In this document: in pieces, positions 1-10,800 of the stretch
Position numbering within the stretch: the stretch's first letter is position 1
How the letters are laid out: every line of letters begins with the position of its first letter
NCBI GenBank assembly: GCA_022821965.1
Contig: JAJECN010000023.1
Coordinates: forward strand, 62,001-126,000
DNA from: Candidatus Poribacteria bacterium
GTDB taxonomy: Bacteria > Poribacteria > WGA-4E > WGA-3G
Direction: 5' to 3'
DNA: 64,000 nt
Made by a program: the position numbers and the translations under genes
Notes under the pieces: model-generated
Database searches by the model: none
The model's input: only the letters and a program-made list of their open reading frames with translations
Told to the model about the DNA's origin: nothing

Positions 1-56
1 ACGCAAGGTATATGCCGGCGCAGTTGGCTAACATGGCATAGGAGAAAAATAAAAAA

Positions 57-1007
57 ATGAAATACGATAGTGTTTTATTGGTTGCATTTGGCGGTCCGAC
101 ACCGGGCTGCTGTCAAAAATACGATAACGATGCGTGTCCTGGTGAAGCCTACTGCTTTGTTGAAGGTATCGCTGGAACAGCAGCATCTCAAAAAAAACGT
201 GTAGAAGACATCTCAACCCATTACGTAAAATTGGGTGGATTTTCGCCCTTCAATGAATTGACTTTCAAACAAGCCGCCGCATTAGAAGAGGCATTGCGTG
301 TAGGTAATCTGCCGCTTCCTGTCTATGCCGGATTCAGACATTGGAATCCCTACTTAAAGGAAGTCATCGCAGAGATGGCACAGAAAGGACACCGTAAAAT
401 ACTCGGTATTATCATGGCACCACACCAATCTCAATTCAGTTGGGAGTGGTATCAACAGGCAGTGAAAAAAGGAATTGAGGCAGTTGATGGTGAAAAACCA
501 ACTATTGACTATCTTGACCCCTGGTATACATGTAAAGGTTATATTGATGCCATCGCTGAGATTATCAAAACGGCGTGTAGTGACAAGTTAGAACATGCCG
601 AACTTGTTTTCACAGCACACGCGATTCCGCAGTCAGCAGCGGATAACTCACCGTACACACAACAGCTTGAAGATACCAGCAGAGCGGTCGCTCAGAAGAT
701 CGGAAAAACACAGTTCGGTTTGGCATACCAAAGCGAGGTAGAAAACAGCCCTATACCGTGGACGCAGCCCGATATCAACGACTGGCTTAAAGCCCGAAAA
801 AAGGATGGTGTTGATACCGTTGTCGCCTCGCCTATCGGTTTCCTCTGTGACCATGTTGAAGTACTCTATGACTTAGACATAGAAGCGACTGAAACGGCGG
901 AGGCGTGCGGCATTGATTTTACTCGGGCGGGAACAGTCGGTGCCCATCCGAAATTTATCGGCATGTTAGCAGACTTCGTATGTGAAAAATCTGCGGAATC
1001 AGAGTGA
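57..1007 (+). CDS. hemH: Ferrochelatase (HemH/CpfC family)
   Basis: Inserts ferrous iron into the porphyrin in the last or penultimate step of haem synthesis. The 316-residue length is normal for the family. It opens with the LLVAFGGPT strand-loop, and has the catalytic His at residue 188 (TAHAIPQS) and the partner Glu at 268 (DHVEVLYDLD). The HYVKLGGFSP block resembles the actinobacterial/planctomycetal clade, which suggests the coproporphyrin branch, but substrate cannot be settled from sequence alone. Residues 17-33 form an unusual Cys-rich segment (Cys18, 19, 27, 33). An AGGAG lies about 11 bases before the ATG. The next gene is the porphyrinogen oxidase, 99 bases on. Confidence 0.93.
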   Translation: MKYDSVLLVAFGGPTPGCCQKYDNDACPGEAYCFVEGIAGTAASQKKRVEDISTHYVKLGGFSPFNELTFKQAAALEEALRVGNLPLPVYAGFRHWNPYLKEVIAEMAQKGHRKILGIIMAPHQSQFSWEWYQQAVKKGIEAVDGEKPTIDYLDPWYTCKGYIDAIAEIIKTACSDKLEHAELVFTAHAIPQSAADNSPYTQQLEDTSRAVAQKIGKTQFGLAYQSEVENSPIPWTQPDINDWLKARKKDGVDTVVASPIGFLCDHVEVLYDLDIEATETAEACGIDFTRAGTVGAHPKFIGMLADFVCEKSAESE

Positions 1008-1106
1008 AGAGCGAACGGACTCGTTTGATTGTGATGCGCTTGTCCTCTTGTTCATGCTGGATAGGGGTTGAAAGTTTTAAATGACGAATCTGGATTGAGA
1101 GTTCTC

Positions 1107-2525
1107 ATGTCGAAAAACTCAGTTAGAAAGCGTGCCATTGTTATCGGAGGCGGCATCACGGGGTTAACTGCTTGCTATCGCTTGCAACGCGAGGCAGCAC
1201 AACGCGATATTCCGCTTGACCTTACACTCCTTGAAGCAAGTGAGCGTGTCGGCGGCGTTATTCAAACTGAACACCGCGACGGTTTTCTCATTGAGCACGG
1301 CCCCGATGCATTTATTTCAACAAAACCGTCGGCGAAGGCTCTGTGTGAAGAACTAGGTATCGCAGATCAACTCATCGGTACTAATCCAAAGGTCCGCCGG
1401 AGTTTTGTCATCCGCAATGGAATGTTGCATCCTGTCCCGGAAGGTTTTTATATGATGGCACCGGGTTCTTTCATGCCGTTTCTAAAAAGTCCACTTTTTA
1501 GTTGGCACGGTAAACTCCGAATAGCATTTGATCTCTTTATTCCACGTAGGGAAAGAGATACGGATGAAGCCGTAGCACATTTCGTCAGGCGGCGCCTCGG
1601 CACCGAAGCCTTCACACGGATGGCACAACCTATGATAGGAGGCATTTACACCTCGGATGCCGAAAATTTAAGTCTCAAGGCGACTTTTCCAAGATTCTTA
1701 GAGATGGAGAAAACGCACGGGAGCATCATCAAGGCACTACGCGCACAAAAAAAGCAGGCAGCCGAAACCAGCCGAGACACGAGTGGACCGCGCTATAGCC
1801 TCTTTCTCTCTTTTAAATCTGGAATGCAGACCCTGGTTGATAAACTTACTGAAGCCGTATCCGACAGTATTAGGTTAAGTGCCAGCGTAGAACATATTCA
1901 ACGAGCACCTGACGATAACGGGTGGATCGTTTCCCTTGCCAATGGGGGAACACTAAATTCAGAACTCCTCTGCATTGCCCTTCCAACACCACAAACGGGA
2001 GTGCTTGTCCAAGATATATCAAAGCCGCTTGCCCCAAAACTTGATGCTATCCCTTACGCTTCCTCGGCAACGGTTAACTTCGCGTTCCGCCGTTCAGACG
2101 TTACGCATCCATTGGATGGTATGGGATTCGTCGTTCCAGCTACGGAAAATTTATCTCTCATCGGGTGTTCCTTCAGTAGCGTTAAATTTGAAAACCGTGC
2201 GCCTGCTGAACATGTCCTGTTACGCGCCTTTGTCGGCGAACCTACGTCCAAAAAAGGTGCAACAGAACTTATTGAGTTATGTCAAGCGGACTTAACACCG
2301 CTCCTCGGATTCAAAAGTGCTCCACAGTTCGCTATCGTTAGCAAGCATTCACAAGCAATGGCACAATATCAGGTCGGCCACCAAGACGTTGTCAGTGATA
2401 TAGAACGGTTCGTGAATGGCTTACGGGGATTCGCACTTGCCGGAAACGGCTATGATGGGGTCGGCATTCCGGACTGTATTCGGAGTGGAGAGACAGCAGC
2501 ACTTTCACTCTTAGATACATTGTGA
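1107..2525 (+). CDS. hemY: Protoporphyrinogen/coproporphyrinogen III oxidase (HemY/HemG family)
   Basis: FAD-dependent oxidase that aromatises the porphyrinogen ring before iron insertion. The N-terminus has the dinucleotide-binding GGGITGL motif followed by LLEASERVGGVIQT, and the C-terminus has the flavin-binding GNGYDGVGIPDC-like end typical of HemY. Length (472 residues from the ATG at 1107) matches the family. An in-frame TTG at 1068 would add 13 residues, with a purine stretch before it; neither start has a strong ribosome site, so the start is uncertain. It sits between ferrochelatase and a multihaem cytochrome, which supports a haem-supply operon. Confidence 0.9.
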   Translation: MSKNSVRKRAIVIGGGITGLTACYRLQREAAQRDIPLDLTLLEASERVGGVIQTEHRDGFLIEHGPDAFISTKPSAKALCEELGIADQLIGTNPKVRRSFVIRNGMLHPVPEGFYMMAPGSFMPFLKSPLFSWHGKLRIAFDLFIPRRERDTDEAVAHFVRRRLGTEAFTRMAQPMIGGIYTSDAENLSLKATFPRFLEMEKTHGSIIKALRAQKKQAAETSRDTSGPRYSLFLSFKSGMQTLVDKLTEAVSDSIRLSASVEHIQRAPDDNGWIVSLANGGTLNSELLCIALPTPQTGVLVQDISKPLAPKLDAIPYASSATVNFAFRRSDVTHPLDGMGFVVPATENLSLIGCSFSSVKFENRAPAEHVLLRAFVGEPTSKKGATELIELCQADLTPLLGFKSAPQFAIVSKHSQAMAQYQVGHQDVVSDIERFVNGLRGFALAGNGYDGVGIPDCIRSGETAALSLLDTL

Positions 2526-2532
2526 GGATGTG

Positions 2533-3552
2533 ATGGATTTGACGGTAGCGCGCCGAGGCATAGTCGTCATAGGTTTGGGACTGTTCGGATATGTGTTGGT
2601 GACGTTAAGTGGGAAACTTTCGCCCCGCGCTGAAAACGCTGCAGATCGTGTGATGGAAGCGTATCAAGGATTTCAGGACGGGAAGTGTAAAAGCTGCCAT
2701 CCTGCAATCTGGCGAGAGTGGGAAGATTCGATGCACGCGAAGGCGTGGATTGATGAAATCTATCAGGAGATTGTGAGTCAAATTCCGGACAGAGAAACAA
2801 AATGTGACCGGTGTCATGCCCCCGAACCGATTCTCATCACGGGTGTAGGAGAGATGCCGGAACTCAGAAACGAGCAACGAGAAACAGGGGTTTCATGTCT
2901 CGTCTGCCATCTCGATGCTGAGGGTGCGATGCGCGGACCGCCAGCAAGTGCTGAGACCTATTTTCACGCCAACGTAACTGATCCTATCTATACAGCACCA
3001 ACAACACTCTGTAGTACTTGTCATGGTCAACCGACTGTCCCTGAGCATGACCAAGTTTCCAGTTTTCTAAATAGTAAATTCGCCGAAGATGATAAAAGTT
3101 GCGCGACGTGTCACATGCCGATTGTGAATCGGCTACAAAGCACAGCCAGTTACGAAAGCATTAAAGGCAGGAAACATACATGGCGAGGGAGCCGTAGTGT
3201 CGCGCAACTCAGACGTGCTGCGGCACTTCAACTTGAGATCGCACCTGAAAAGGTGAATGTGAAAGTCCAGAGCAAAACCGGACACATTTTACCGGGAGGG
3301 ACATTGCGCACAATTGTGCTTGAAATGGTACACCTCACTTCAGAGGACGGTGTGCGTCAGAAGAAACGAGTCTCAATTTCTGCTGGAGAAGAAAATCGAC
3401 TTCTTCCAAATGAAAACAGGACTTATGTTTTTGACACACTCTCCAGGGTGCCCGGCGACACAATTACAGTTCGCCTAATGTATCAATTAACACCAAAAAC
3501 ACAGGAATCTGAGTGGGTATTGATGGCAGAGGAAAATCACGTTGTGCCTTGA
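2533..3552 (+). CDS. Membrane-anchored pentahaem cytochrome c
   Basis: Predicted periplasmic electron carrier or oxidoreductase. One N-terminal hydrophobic segment (about residues 8-25) acts as uncleaved anchor or signal. Five CXXCH haem-binding motifs are visible, with His at about residues 56, 95, 126, 164 and 194 (CKSCH, CDRCH, CLVCH, CSTCH, CATCH). The arrangement resembles the cytochrome c-554 family; the C-terminal 140 residues have no motif I recognise and look beta-rich. GAGG at 2524-2527 favours the ATG at 2533 over the GTG at 2530. It begins 7 bases after the porphyrinogen oxidase stop, so co-transcription with haem synthesis is likely. Electron donor and acceptor are unknown. Confidence 0.85.
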   Translation: MDLTVARRGIVVIGLGLFGYVLVTLSGKLSPRAENAADRVMEAYQGFQDGKCKSCHPAIWREWEDSMHAKAWIDEIYQEIVSQIPDRETKCDRCHAPEPILITGVGEMPELRNEQRETGVSCLVCHLDAEGAMRGPPASAETYFHANVTDPIYTAPTTLCSTCHGQPTVPEHDQVSSFLNSKFAEDDKSCATCHMPIVNRLQSTASYESIKGRKHTWRGSRSVAQLRRAAALQLEIAPEKVNVKVQSKTGHILPGGTLRTIVLEMVHLTSEDGVRQKKRVSISAGEENRLLPNENRTYVFDTLSRVPGDTITVRLMYQLTPKTQESEWVLMAEENHVVP

Positions 3553-3555
3553 GTG

Positions 3556-4302
3556 CTAAGTATTCATGTTGGGTAGTGATTCGAGACCGAGCAATCTTTT
3601 TAGGGTCGGTGTCGCGCGGGATACAACTGCATCTGATACCAATTCGAGATGTGCTTGCTGTGGTTTCAGGATGGAGCGACAGAAAAAACCGAGTAACCCA
3701 ACACGCGTTTCATTCGTTCTATTTTCTGAGGATCCGTGCCATATTGCCCCGTTGACAATTAAAACGGAACCCCGTGGTCCGCAAATCTGCAGCTCGTCGG
3801 CATATTCCACACCCGGTTCAGGTAATGCCTCGAGCCGCCGATGGCTCCCCGGGACACAACTGGTTGCTCCATTTTCAACCGTCCAATCATCCAAAAACCA
3901 TACGCTGTTGGCAACCATAGGGAAATTTGGACGCGGAGTCGGAAGTCCAGATAATGGGTAATCAATATGGAGACCGGCATCAGGTGCGCTCGGATAAAGA
4001 ACATTTACGGTAAAGGAGCTCAGTGTGCAATCCGCACCGAGTAGATACTCCATAGCGGCGAGCATCTTCGGTTCTTGAATGGTTTCTTCAAACATCTCGC
4101 CTTTGTCAATGAGATTCCAGACGCGTTGCGCGCTGTCATTCGCAAGATATGTGTGCCCCTTGCCGGCTTTTTGTTCCGCCTCAGCGAGTGCTAAAGCGCG
4201 TTCTCGAAGCTGCGCCGTTGTATCTGGAGGTATTAGGCTTTCGAGAAGAAGAAAGCCGTGCTGATCCAGTTGATCCTTTTCAGATTCGGTCAAAACAGTC
4301 AT
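3556..4302 (-). CDS. Phytanoyl-CoA dioxygenase (PhyH) family protein
   Basis: Predicted Fe(II)/2-oxoglutarate-dependent hydroxylase. The iron triad is His112-x-Asp114 (LHIDYP) and His189 (WHGSS), with Arg200 as likely 2-oxoglutarate anchor; the 248-residue length is normal. The substrate cannot be read; bacterial members act on many small molecules. GGAG lies 7 bases before the ATG and a TTGACA-N17-TAAACT promoter sits just upstream (4332-4360). It converges on the cytochrome gene with only 3 bases between the two stops. Confidence 0.88.
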   Translation of the reverse strand: MTVLTESEKDQLDQHGFLLLESLIPPDTTAQLRERALALAEAEQKAGKGHTYLANDSAQRVWNLIDKGEMFEETIQEPKMLAAMEYLLGADCTLSSFTVNVLYPSAPDAGLHIDYPLSGLPTPRPNFPMVANSVWFLDDWTVENGATSCVPGSHRRLEALPEPGVEYADELQICGPRGSVLIVNGAIWHGSSENRTNETRVGLLGFFCRSILKPQQAHLELVSDAVVSRATPTLKRLLGLESLPNMNT

Positions 4303-4326
4303 GTTTTTCTCCGATGCTATTTTTTC

Positions 4327-4355
4327 TTGACAGTTTAAGCGTTTTATGGTAATAT
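4327..4355 (+). promoter_or_regulatory. Sigma-70-type promoter toward the giant surface-protein gene
   Basis: TTGACA at 4327-4332, exactly 17 bases, TAATAT at 4350-4355. It points to the gene starting at 4863, giving a leader of about 500 bases, and overlaps the oppositely directed PhyH promoter, so the two could interfere. Confidence 0.55.
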
Positions 4356-4360
4356 GTCAA
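4332..4360 (-). promoter_or_regulatory. Sigma-70-type promoter for the PhyH gene
   Basis: Read on the minus strand: TTGACA (4360-4355), 17-base spacer, TAAACT (4337-4332). The predicted transcript begins about 20-25 bases before the ATG at 4302, leaving room for the GGAG site only. The -35 box lies in the left arm of a 12-bp perfect inverted repeat shared with the plus-strand promoter at 4421. Confidence 0.6.
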
Positions 4361-4420
4361 ATAGATTGTAAATTTCTGCTTAAAGAGCCGGAAATTTTCA
4401 GCCAAAATTCCAATTTTGAT

Positions 4421-4449
4421 TTGACATATTTTGTAAATTGTGGTATTAT
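4421..4449 (+). promoter_or_regulatory. Second sigma-70-type promoter toward the giant surface-protein gene
   Basis: TTGACA at 4421-4426, 17-base spacer, TATTAT at 4444-4449 (with TATAAT immediately after, at 4450-4455). ATTTGACATATT at 4419-4430 is the exact reverse complement of AATATGTCAAAT at 4351-4362, so the -35 boxes of the divergent promoters form an inverted repeat. Confidence 0.6.
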
Positions 4450-4455
4450 TATAAT

Positions 4456-4862
4456 CGGACTGCAATTTAATCGATGATATACCGATGCGGCGGGAACAAA
4501 TTTACCGATTGCATAAAAAATCACGTAACTGCAGGACGATTTTGTTACCGGTTTCGTCCGTGTAACGCTCATGTCTCTAACACGTAACGATTAAATGCTT
4601 GCTTAATTTTGCCACTTTTTGTTAAAATAATAAAAAAATTCCCGCGAGGTCAAACGTGGAAGTTAGATGCCCACTTTCCATCTGTTTTTGACCTGTGCCA
4701 TAGGCTACATCGGTATCGGGAAATTTTAATGCTCGTTGGTAGGATGTTAATTGGATGGGCAGACATCTACCCCGGACGTCTTTTTTGTATTCTCGCTTGC
4801 CCATCTAAGAAACTCAGTACTTAGTCCTGCAAGCGCGCGGACTTAATGAGGAGGATGAGTTA
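4456..4862 (+). other. Long untranslated leader of the giant surface-protein gene
   Basis: About 400 bases downstream of the 4421 promoter hold no convincing gene. Near the 3' end, GATGGGCA (4754-4761) can pair with TGCCCATC (4798-4805), enclosing a T-rich run after GTC, a weak attenuator-like arrangement. I do not recognise a known riboswitch. AGGAGG at 4849-4854 is the ribosome site for the ATG at 4863. Confidence 0.4.
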
Positions 4863-7800
4863 ATGAAAAAACGAACACTCGTTTGTTTTTTGATTTTTAC
4901 ACTGTGTGTTTTTTACACTTCAATTCCGAACACTGTTTTCGGGCAGGAAGGGGAAGCCTCTCTCGCTGTCAAAGTACGTGACAAATACATTGATTTGTTT
5001 CAGCGTGAGGATGTTAAAGCACTTCTGCCAGAGATTTTGGACGGACTTAAGACAGCAGAGATTGATGATATCGGTGGTACCATTGATTTAGCTATCAGTC
5101 TTATTAACGCTGGACAGTCCGCAACCCTACAGGCGGTCGCTCAAGGGCAAGGGATCACAATAACAGACGACCACGTAAAGCTTCTGTCGGATCCAGATGT
5201 CCAAGCGTTGCTTCAAGATGAAGACGTTAAAACATTGCTGCAAGATCCGGCAGCAATTGACGAACTTGCCGGATTGTTGCTACCGGGTGATACGACTCCG
5301 CCCGTGGATACGACCCCACCCGTGGATACAACTCCACCCGTGGATACAACTCCACCCGTGGATACGACTCCGCCCGTGGATACGACTCCGCCCGTGGATA
5401 CGACTCCGCCCGTGGATACGACTCCGCCCGTGGATACAACTCCACCCGTGGATACAACTCCACCTGTGGGGCCATTTGCCCCAATAATGCCTACAAATGA
5501 AGCACTTTTGGGAAAATCTCGGCTTGGTGGGCTCTCGCTAAATACGATTTCTGGAAAGCGGTTTGTGGAGGATATTATTAATGCATTAGGGTTGTCTGGT
5601 ATTAAAGCAGAGGACTTTGTAGATGCAGTTCTCGCCCAAGTGCCGAAGGGCTATCTTCCCAAAAGACAGATTAGGCAGCTTTTAACGTCAGGCGATCAGT
5701 CTTTAGCTTTTGCTGATAAAAATAAGCATCTTGATCCTGAGAACTTCGGAAATGCTATAACGCCGGATTTCAACGATTATGTCTTCTTAGAGCAAAGCAG
5801 CAGACATCTAACGAGCAATAGTTTACACGTTTATACGCGTGTTCCATCAGCGGCTGTTGGTGGTGTTACGTTCAGCCTTACAGATGGCAGAATAGTTGAG
5901 GCTCAGCAGGTTACACCAGATGAATTCCAAAGGGATACTGTTCCTTATACCTTCCGGTTGGAAGAGACGCTCGCCGCTACGAACTTGCCCGCATGGCCAG
6001 GTTTAGATGATGCTCAGTTGTTCTCTGAGGTTGCCCTCCGCTACTCACATACAGGTGTAGAGGGAGACTACATCGATGTTGCTATGGATCCGATGGTTGG
6101 AGAAAAGGGTGTTGTTTGGGAAACCGATATAGGTATCCCAACTGGTACCACTACCTATTACTACTTTGCAGTAACTCTCGCTGAACCGGTAGAATTCAAG
6201 ACGATAGATCGCAAAGCGGTTGCGGGTATGGATCCAACCACTGTGACGCTTGAAGCGTTCCTGAACGCAACGCACACATACAGAATTGAGGGTTGGGCGA
6301 TGCCAGACCCACGTAACCTTCAATTGACGGATCGCGGTATTGTTAACGCGTTATTTGATGATGATGTACGGGCTGCAATTGGTAGTATTATAACATCGCC
6401 CCAAGGTTCTGTTATACTCACAAAGCTCATAAGCCATCAACGTATCAGTGTAAATGAGATTCTGGGTGCGATGGCGCCGAGGCAAATAAACAGAGTTCGG
6501 AATTTAATAGTCCGTAATGCTAACCGATTGACGGAAAAATTTGAGACGGCATTCGATCCGATGTTGGCTTCTGTTTTCACTGTTCCACACGTCGATTTTG
6601 AAACGGAGTCAATTTGGGTCGCACATATTGATTCGATTGCTGATGATCATTATCACTTAGAGGCTCGGGTATACGACACTGACGGAAACGCAGTTGATCA
6701 GATTCAACAACAGTTCACCGTTGATACAAGTGCACCGGAAGCGGACATCCAGATTATACCCGTTCCACCCGTTAAACCCGATGGTGTGAAGACTTTTGGT
6801 TATACAAATAGCGAAGGTATCTACGTTGCTACTGCACACAAAGATGGTGTTGCAGTACCTGGCCCTGCAGTACTCAATATTACGGGTATGCCGGGTCAAG
6901 GGGTAGGTCCAGGCGAAGGATACCTATTCTATCAACAAGTCCAGTTGGATACCCATGGTATGCCAACAAGCACATGGATGCCGTTAACAGTTGAATCTAC
7001 CATGTTGGCATCAAGGATTTGGACAGAAGTACTCAACCAAGTTGACGAGGAAGAACTCGCCTCTTTCTTGAGGCAAAATTCGGAGCTTGTTGGTAACCTT
7101 GATGCTGCATCAATATTAAGTCTCGCCAAGACGACCACTCCTGAGGCTCTATTAGCTTTGATAACGCCAGCGCAGATCCAAACTGCTGCAAACAACTTTT
7201 TCAGGGGTTTGGAACCCTTTATAGGGCGTTTCCAGTTAAACGAAGCTCAAGGCGTATTAATACATAAAGCTTTAGGTGCTTCAATAGACATCGTGGATCA
7301 TCTCGTGCCGGTCACCTTTGAAGCACCGAACACCGTGATGATGCCTATTCAGGGGGCGCACATGCCTCTGATGATTGGCGACTACGGCATTCGCGCAATG
7401 GGAATTGATACGCTCTTCAATGTTGGATCCCATGTTGAACCCACGCGGCTCAGAATCGTTATGCCAGAGCATGATAAAGCGGTTATCACGGGTGTTAGTA
7501 TTGGTGACCGAAACGGGGATGGTATTGTCGGTAATCGGTGGTGGGAAAGCGGACACATTTTCGCGAATACTACGGAAGGTGTGATGTTAACCCTTGAAGT
7601 GCCTGAACCGACTGATCATCTTATTGATCACCCGAAAGCCAGCATTCTTGTACAATATAAGGACGCAAATGGGGACTGGCAAGATATAGGTAACGCCAAT
7701 CTGACGGGTCTTGATGGTTCAAACAGCCCCTGGAAAGTTGAAGTAGAATGGGATGTAACTGACTTTGACGCGTTAGTCGCAGCCGGTAACACCGTCGTCA

Positions 7801-10800
7801 TGGTGCGTGCCGTAGCAACCAACGCGCTGACAATCACAGATCCAAATCCGATGACATTCGAGATAACATTGGATCCTGATGTTCACCCGGTTGATCCCGA
7901 AGTGTTGGCACTTGCTGTTGATGAAACTACGATTACGCAAACTAATCCAGATAGCGGCGCGCCACAAGGCACGTTCACCATTGACGCTTATACACCACAA
8001 CGGACATCTATAGAGAGTTTAGCGATGGATCCGATGTCTGATGGAATCGCCGCCCTTCGCTTAGAAATCAAAGGTGGGGAATATGCGGATTGGACAGAGC
8101 TTGGTGTTTCAGCTGCTAAGGGTGAATTAGTCAGTGATGCGAAAGCCAATGACCTCGTTGAAGCCGGTATGCAGGAGAAGGTGCCATCAGATACCTATCA
8201 AGCCTGGTCCTTCATGGTGGATACAACGCAATTGGCTGATACCATCACCAAGGATACCTTGGAAGCGGCACATGCTTTAGCTACAGGTGCCACAGATGAG
8301 AATATGTATTCCGTGCGTGCCATCGCAGTGCTATCTGATGGCAGCGATGATACGGAAGATCCAGCTGGGCAACCTATGGATTCGTTCTCCGTTGATAACG
8401 ATGACGATGTCGGTCCACTCGGTCCAACAAACCTTGTCGTATCAAATGTTGAGGCATTCAAGGATACAGCGGTCTTCGTAGACAACGGTGATGGAACCTA
8501 CACCGTTGGTGGGCTTGTGGATATATACGACGATGCCGTGAATCCACCGACAGCTACCTTTACGATTACACCGACTGCTAAACGGACAACCTACGAAACG
8601 GTAGAATTGAAGGTAGATCAAGCAGCACTTGATGCTGGTGTTGAAATCATCTCCGAATCTGTAGTAGAAACTGCTCCAGGCGAATTCACCGTAACCGTTA
8701 CGGTTGAAATACCTGAAGACACGGATGAGCTTGAAGCGACAAGCGGTCCGTATACGTTCCATGCCTTGGCGATAGACGTGGTTCCGAATGTGCAAACCCA
8801 TAACCTTGAAGATGGTGCCCTCATTGACACCAATGGGATGCCGAGCATTGACGTAACAGTCATGAACTCTTATCGGCCAAATCCGGGTATTTTAGCGATT
8901 ACTGTGGATGATGCCGAAGTAACCAATCCGGACAGTGGGGCACCGCAGGGCACAGTAGTCCTGAACGGATACACCCACGAAATCACGTCACCGCCTACCG
9001 AAATGGTTCGATTCGAGGTTAGCAACGACGGTGGTTCGGAGTGGATAGATGTTGGCACTGCTACTGCTGATAATGTTATGATGCTCACCGAAGAGGAGTT
9101 GCCCGCTTTGGTGGCGGACCTTATCAAAGCGGCGGTCAACGGTAATTCAAATACGCCGATTGTCTCCCAGAAATGGTCGCTTGAGGTGGATACTGCTGCG
9201 CTGTTGGCTGATACTATCAGTGCCGAGGAAGACTTCGACCAAGCCCACGGTTTAAAACCGGATGATAATCCGTATATGGTACGTGCTGTCGCTATCACAC
9301 CAAAACGACCCGATAATGACGAAACCGTATCAGAGGATGACGTTAATACAGCTTCGTTCTCCGTTGACAACATTGACGATGTCGGTCCTCTCGGTCCTAC
9401 GCACATCACTATGATTGCTGATGTCGCAGGTGAGATTGTTGCGAACGAAGATGGCAGTTACACTGTTGGTGGTATTGTCGCAGTTGCGGATGAGCCAAGC
9501 ACGCTTCAAGACAACATCGCTATCTTTACCATTGATCCGTCTGCCCGCCCAGTAACTTATGTTGGTGGTAAGGCGAGATTGGTTCGCACGAACCCGGATG
9601 GCACCTCAACCTTTGTTGACAGTGATACCGCATTTGTGGGTGACACTGATGCGGAGGTTTTGGCTATAACCATCAATGTTGACGAACTTGATGGAACTTA
9701 TACGTTTCATGCTTTAGCTGTGGACGCGTTCAGCAATCCGCAAGAGCATAACCTTGAAAATAACGCTCTAATTGACACCAATGGGATGCCAAGTATCACG
9801 GTGCATGTCGTAAACTTCCGAGTTACTGACATCATGGAGTTGGCAGTAATAGGTGTTGATGGTGTTGAGGTGGAAACGCCCCCAGCAGAACCAATTCCGC
9901 TTAGGGAATCCTTAAAGGTTAATTTTAACGTTACCGCTTCCAAAGCGGATGATCCCAATCGCATGTACACCTTAAATTTGGATGAGTTAAGTGGTGCAAG
10001 CGATGATGTTCTGAGAGCAGTACCGAGTGAAGCAGCCGAAGATCTAGAGAAAACCTTCTCGCTTATGGTGACTCTCAATCAACTTTCTGATGGTCTTTAC
10101 ACCCCACACGGTGTTGTAACCAAACGAAACGGTTGGGTAGGCTTCCCGTTAGCGAATATTCATCTGGATAACACTCCGCCAGCTATCATGATTAAAGCCC
10201 CTCTTGAAGGGCATACGATCAGTAATTTGCCGACTCTACGTGCTACTTATGACGATGGTGATGGAAGTGGTGTGGAATTCGGCGGCAATTATTATCCATG
10301 GGCGATGGCAGTTTCACCTGACGCACCAAACATGTTTGTCTCACTCGTGCGTCTCAAACCCACTGCCGGTGAAAATGATGTCGTGCAAAGCGAGGTTGAC
10401 ACAGCAGTTGACACGCTCGTTTACACGCGTAAAGAGGAGTTACCCGGCGGTGCATACCAGTTTGATGTCACGGTTGTGGACAGACTTGGAAACACTGCTA
10501 CAGAATCGGTAGCGGTTGCTGTTGACGGTGCTGCCCCAATGGTCCATATTCATGACCCAGCTTCCGGGCAAACCTTCGACTATAGGCGTCCGACTATAAG
10601 CGGTTTCTTCGCTGGTGTGGACATTGGCATCACAAAGTTTACCTTTGACGGTAGTGATGTCGCGCCAACTGTAGAAGGGAAGCAATTCTCTTATACACAT
10701 CCGGAGGCTTTAACCGACGGTGAACATATCCTTAAAGTTGAAGTCATGGATGGTGATGGTAGAACTGCTGAAACATCTGTAACCTTTGATGTGGCCGGAA

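Noticed and set aside
4609-4824. A 71-residue frame in the leader of the giant protein gene
   Set aside because: No ribosome site, no recognisable features, and it lies in a region that looks like untranslated leader.
4456-4862. A riboswitch in the leader of the giant protein gene
   Set aside because: Only a short GATGGGCA/TGCCCATC pairing was found; no match to a riboswitch consensus I know.
5227-5484. Minus-strand and shifted reading frames through the 18-bp repeats, giving Tyr-Pro-Arg or Trp-Ile repeats
   Set aside because: They arise because an 18-bp repeat stays open in several frames; the plus-strand DTTPPV frame is part of the large secreted protein.
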